Shown here: piece by piece, positions 62,998 through 64,000 of the stretch | Layout: each line of letters opens with the position of its first letter | How positions within the stretch are numbered: the stretch's first letter is position 1 | NCBI RefSeq assembly: GCF_016925635.1 | Contig: NZ_CP070490.1 | Coordinates: 4,222,001-4,286,000 of the forward strand | Origin: Lysinibacillus fusiformis | GTDB lineage: Bacteria; Bacillota; Bacilli; Bacillales_A; Planococcaceae | Direction of reading: 5' to 3' | DNA length: 64,000 nt | Notes under the pieces: generated by a model | Told to the model about the DNA's origin: nothing | What the model saw: only the letters and a program-made list of their open reading frames with translations | Database searches by the model: none | Made by a program: the position numbers and the translations under genes

Positions 62998-63202
62998 GCA
63001 TTTACTAATGACAAAAGGCTTAGGAGGATTTCTTCCTAAGTCTTTTCATATTCTATTTTGCCATTGAAAGAACAGGCCCATGCGCACGTTTATTACCAAA
63101 TAGTGCTACTAAAAATAAATCCTTTAGCACCATCTTCACAGTGATTGTCTAACTATAATAGATAATGTTTCAACAATCTTGAGGAGGAATTGACGATAAT
63201 TG

Positions 63203-63592
63203 ATGGCTTCTAAGCGATATAAACGATTTGTAAAAAGAGCGAATCTGTATGATATGATTTTTATGAAAAGGACAGCTATAAAAATCATGTCCGCTGCATT
63301 AAAGGAGCCATTAACAGATCATGAGAAATCAAGTGCAATGATTTATATGGGGCTTTTATACGGAGAGCTAAGAGAATATGAAAAGGCTTCCGATCATTTT
63401 CATAATGGGCTGAGTCTTGTAGAACATCAAGCATTTTATTACAGCCCTAATTTCAAGAAAATACTGAGTATCTTCTATAAGAACAATGATTTAGAAAGAG
63501 CAGCCTATTGGTTTGAGAACTTTCATAGAAGAAACGCCTACGATAAAAATTTTGAACAGCTCGAAATTTTTTCAAAAAGAAAATTAAAATGA
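63203..63592 (+). CDS. Small TPR-like helical protein
   Basis: A 129-residue basic, all-helical protein with a tetratricopeptide-like pattern: MIYMGLLYGELREYEKASDHF and ILSIFYKNNDLERAAYWFENF form two helix pairs. GAGGAGG lies 15 bases before the ATG at 63203, rather far; a TTG nearer to it (63190) opens a seven-codon frame in another phase that ends at TAA overlapping this start, so coupling is possible. Followed after 36 bases by a membrane protein gene, probably one operon. Function unknown. Confidence 0.75.
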   Translation: MASKRYKRFVKRANLYDMIFMKRTAIKIMSAALKEPLTDHEKSSAMIYMGLLYGELREYEKASDHFHNGLSLVEHQAFYYSPNFKKILSIFYKNNDLERAAYWFENFHRRNAYDKNFEQLEIFSKRKLK

Positions 63593-63628
63593 AATACCTT
63601 TTGATAAGGTCTAATGAATGGAGTCCTA

Positions 63629-63910
63629 ATGGAACAAAGAAAAAATAAAACACTCACGCATTTATTATTTAGCAGTTATACCATTGGCTTTGTATTAGGT
63701 GGCTTTACCTTTTTTATAACAGAAACGAGCATGACTATTTCAAAGGAAGGTATTTTTAGTTTTATCCTATTGCTTCCTATTATTTACTGGATATACCGTT
63801 ATTCAGGGATGGTATTTAATGAGCAAAGTATGAAAATAAAATTCCTTTACGCTGTACTATTTTTGATAGGTATATGTTTTGGTGTTCTATTTTTTTGGTC
63901 CATGCGCTAA
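63629..63910 (+). CDS. Small membrane protein, 93 residues
   Basis: Three hydrophobic segments (about 14-33, 43-59, 70-90) with a basic N-terminus (EQRKNKTLTH) and an end FFWSMR. The ATG at 63629 follows GGAG by 5 bases; an earlier in-frame ATG lacks a site. Family not recognised. It ends with a strong terminator shared with the next, converging gene. Confidence 0.75.
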   Translation: MEQRKNKTLTHLLFSSYTIGFVLGGFTFFITETSMTISKEGIFSFILLLPIIYWIYRYSGMVFNEQSMKIKFLYAVLFLIGICFGVLFFWSMR

Positions 63911-63922
63911 TAGCTTTGAGAC

Positions 63923-63958
63923 AAAAAGTGGGCGTCACACGGATGACGCCCACTTTTT
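63923..63958. terminator. Bidirectional terminator
   Basis: A 14-bp perfect stem AAAAAGTGGGCGTC / GACGCCCACTTTTT with an 8-base loop. Confidence 0.92.
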
Positions 63959-63961
63959 CTG

Positions 63962-64000
63962 TTAGGGAAGAATGCGAATAGTTGTTTCGTTCTTTGTTTT
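63962..64000 (-). CDS. C-terminal end of an unidentified gene
   Basis: The last 12 codons (ending TIRILP and TAA) of a minus-strand frame that is open to the window edge. The bidirectional terminator directly behind the stop supports a real gene. Product unknown. Confidence 0.45.
   Translation of the reverse strand, partial: KTKNETTIRILP

Overview
The window looks like chromosome of a low-GC, endospore-forming Bacillota, most like Lysinibacillus or a close relative (inference from gene content and protein similarity I recall, not from a search). Supporting signs are a gerA/gerB/gerC-type germinant receptor operon with a sigma-G-like promoter, two T-box-controlled tRNA synthetase genes, an xpaC-telA pair, AGGAGG-type ribosome binding sites with frequent TTG and GTG starts, and many short AT-rich operons with their own rho-independent terminators. 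I saw no rRNA, tRNA, prophage or CRISPR locus.

Layout. 1-1.5 kb: end of an amino-acid ABC transporter operon and two very small genes. 1.5-3.3 kb: telA/xpaC. 3.4-5.1 kb: an IS256-family element (3550-5067) sitting inside a 21-bp-phased repeat array. 5.2-9.5 kb: acylphosphatase-like gene, globin-type chemoreceptor, DUF1033 gene, cold-shock gene, a second large repeat array and a DUF1232 gene. 9.5-17.8 kb: membrane HtrA-like protease, lipoprotein, DinB-like gene, TetR + FabF-like pair, two hydrolases, phosphoesterase, ABC-F ATPase. 18.4-28.4 kb: secreted FAD oxidoreductase, ArsR-controlled MFS exporter, T-box argS, second MFS gene, a lipoprotein that looks like a dead trypsin-fold protein, recQ. 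28.5-32.5 kb: LysR, acyl-CoA dehydrogenase, then two gene fragments fused by a deletion, and a DUF202 gene. 32.5-38.6 kb: msrA, LCP ligase, AI-2E family transporter, cupin, aminotransferase, an aminoglycoside adenylyltransferase relic and a P-loop/Asp23-like fusion. 38.6-45.8 kb: crotonase, degenerate tyrosine recombinase, the transglutaminase / alpha-E / ATP-grasp operon, intact Xer-like recombinase. 45.8-53.3 kb: DinB gene, twin 49/56-residue paralogues, PAS-GGDEF-EAL protein, T-box proS, frameshifted Nudix gene, Dph6-like gene, ArsR-SRPBCC pair. 53.4-64 kb: a 1056-residue UvrA-like protein, nucleoside hydrolase, ger operon, GNAT gene, third repeat array, small TPR-like and membrane genes.

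The most unusual material is non-coding. Three intergenic arrays carry a short GAGCG/GCGGATAGC-like core at an exact 21-bp pitch (two DNA helical turns); the IS insertion at one of them leaves an 8-bp target duplication, and removing it restores the register perfectly. Two regulator genes (TetR at 11754, ArsR at 21945) appear to be leaderless, with operators inside their own promoters. Twin micro-genes at 46.5 and 46.8 kb share promoter, twin operator-like boxes 30 bp apart and terminators. On the protein side, several enzymes have lost specific catalytic residues in a patterned way (ABC-F, HtrA-like lipoprotein, recombinase, GGDEF domain), and the UvrA-like protein has a long C-terminal extension made of UvrA-type zinc modules without nucleotide-binding motifs.
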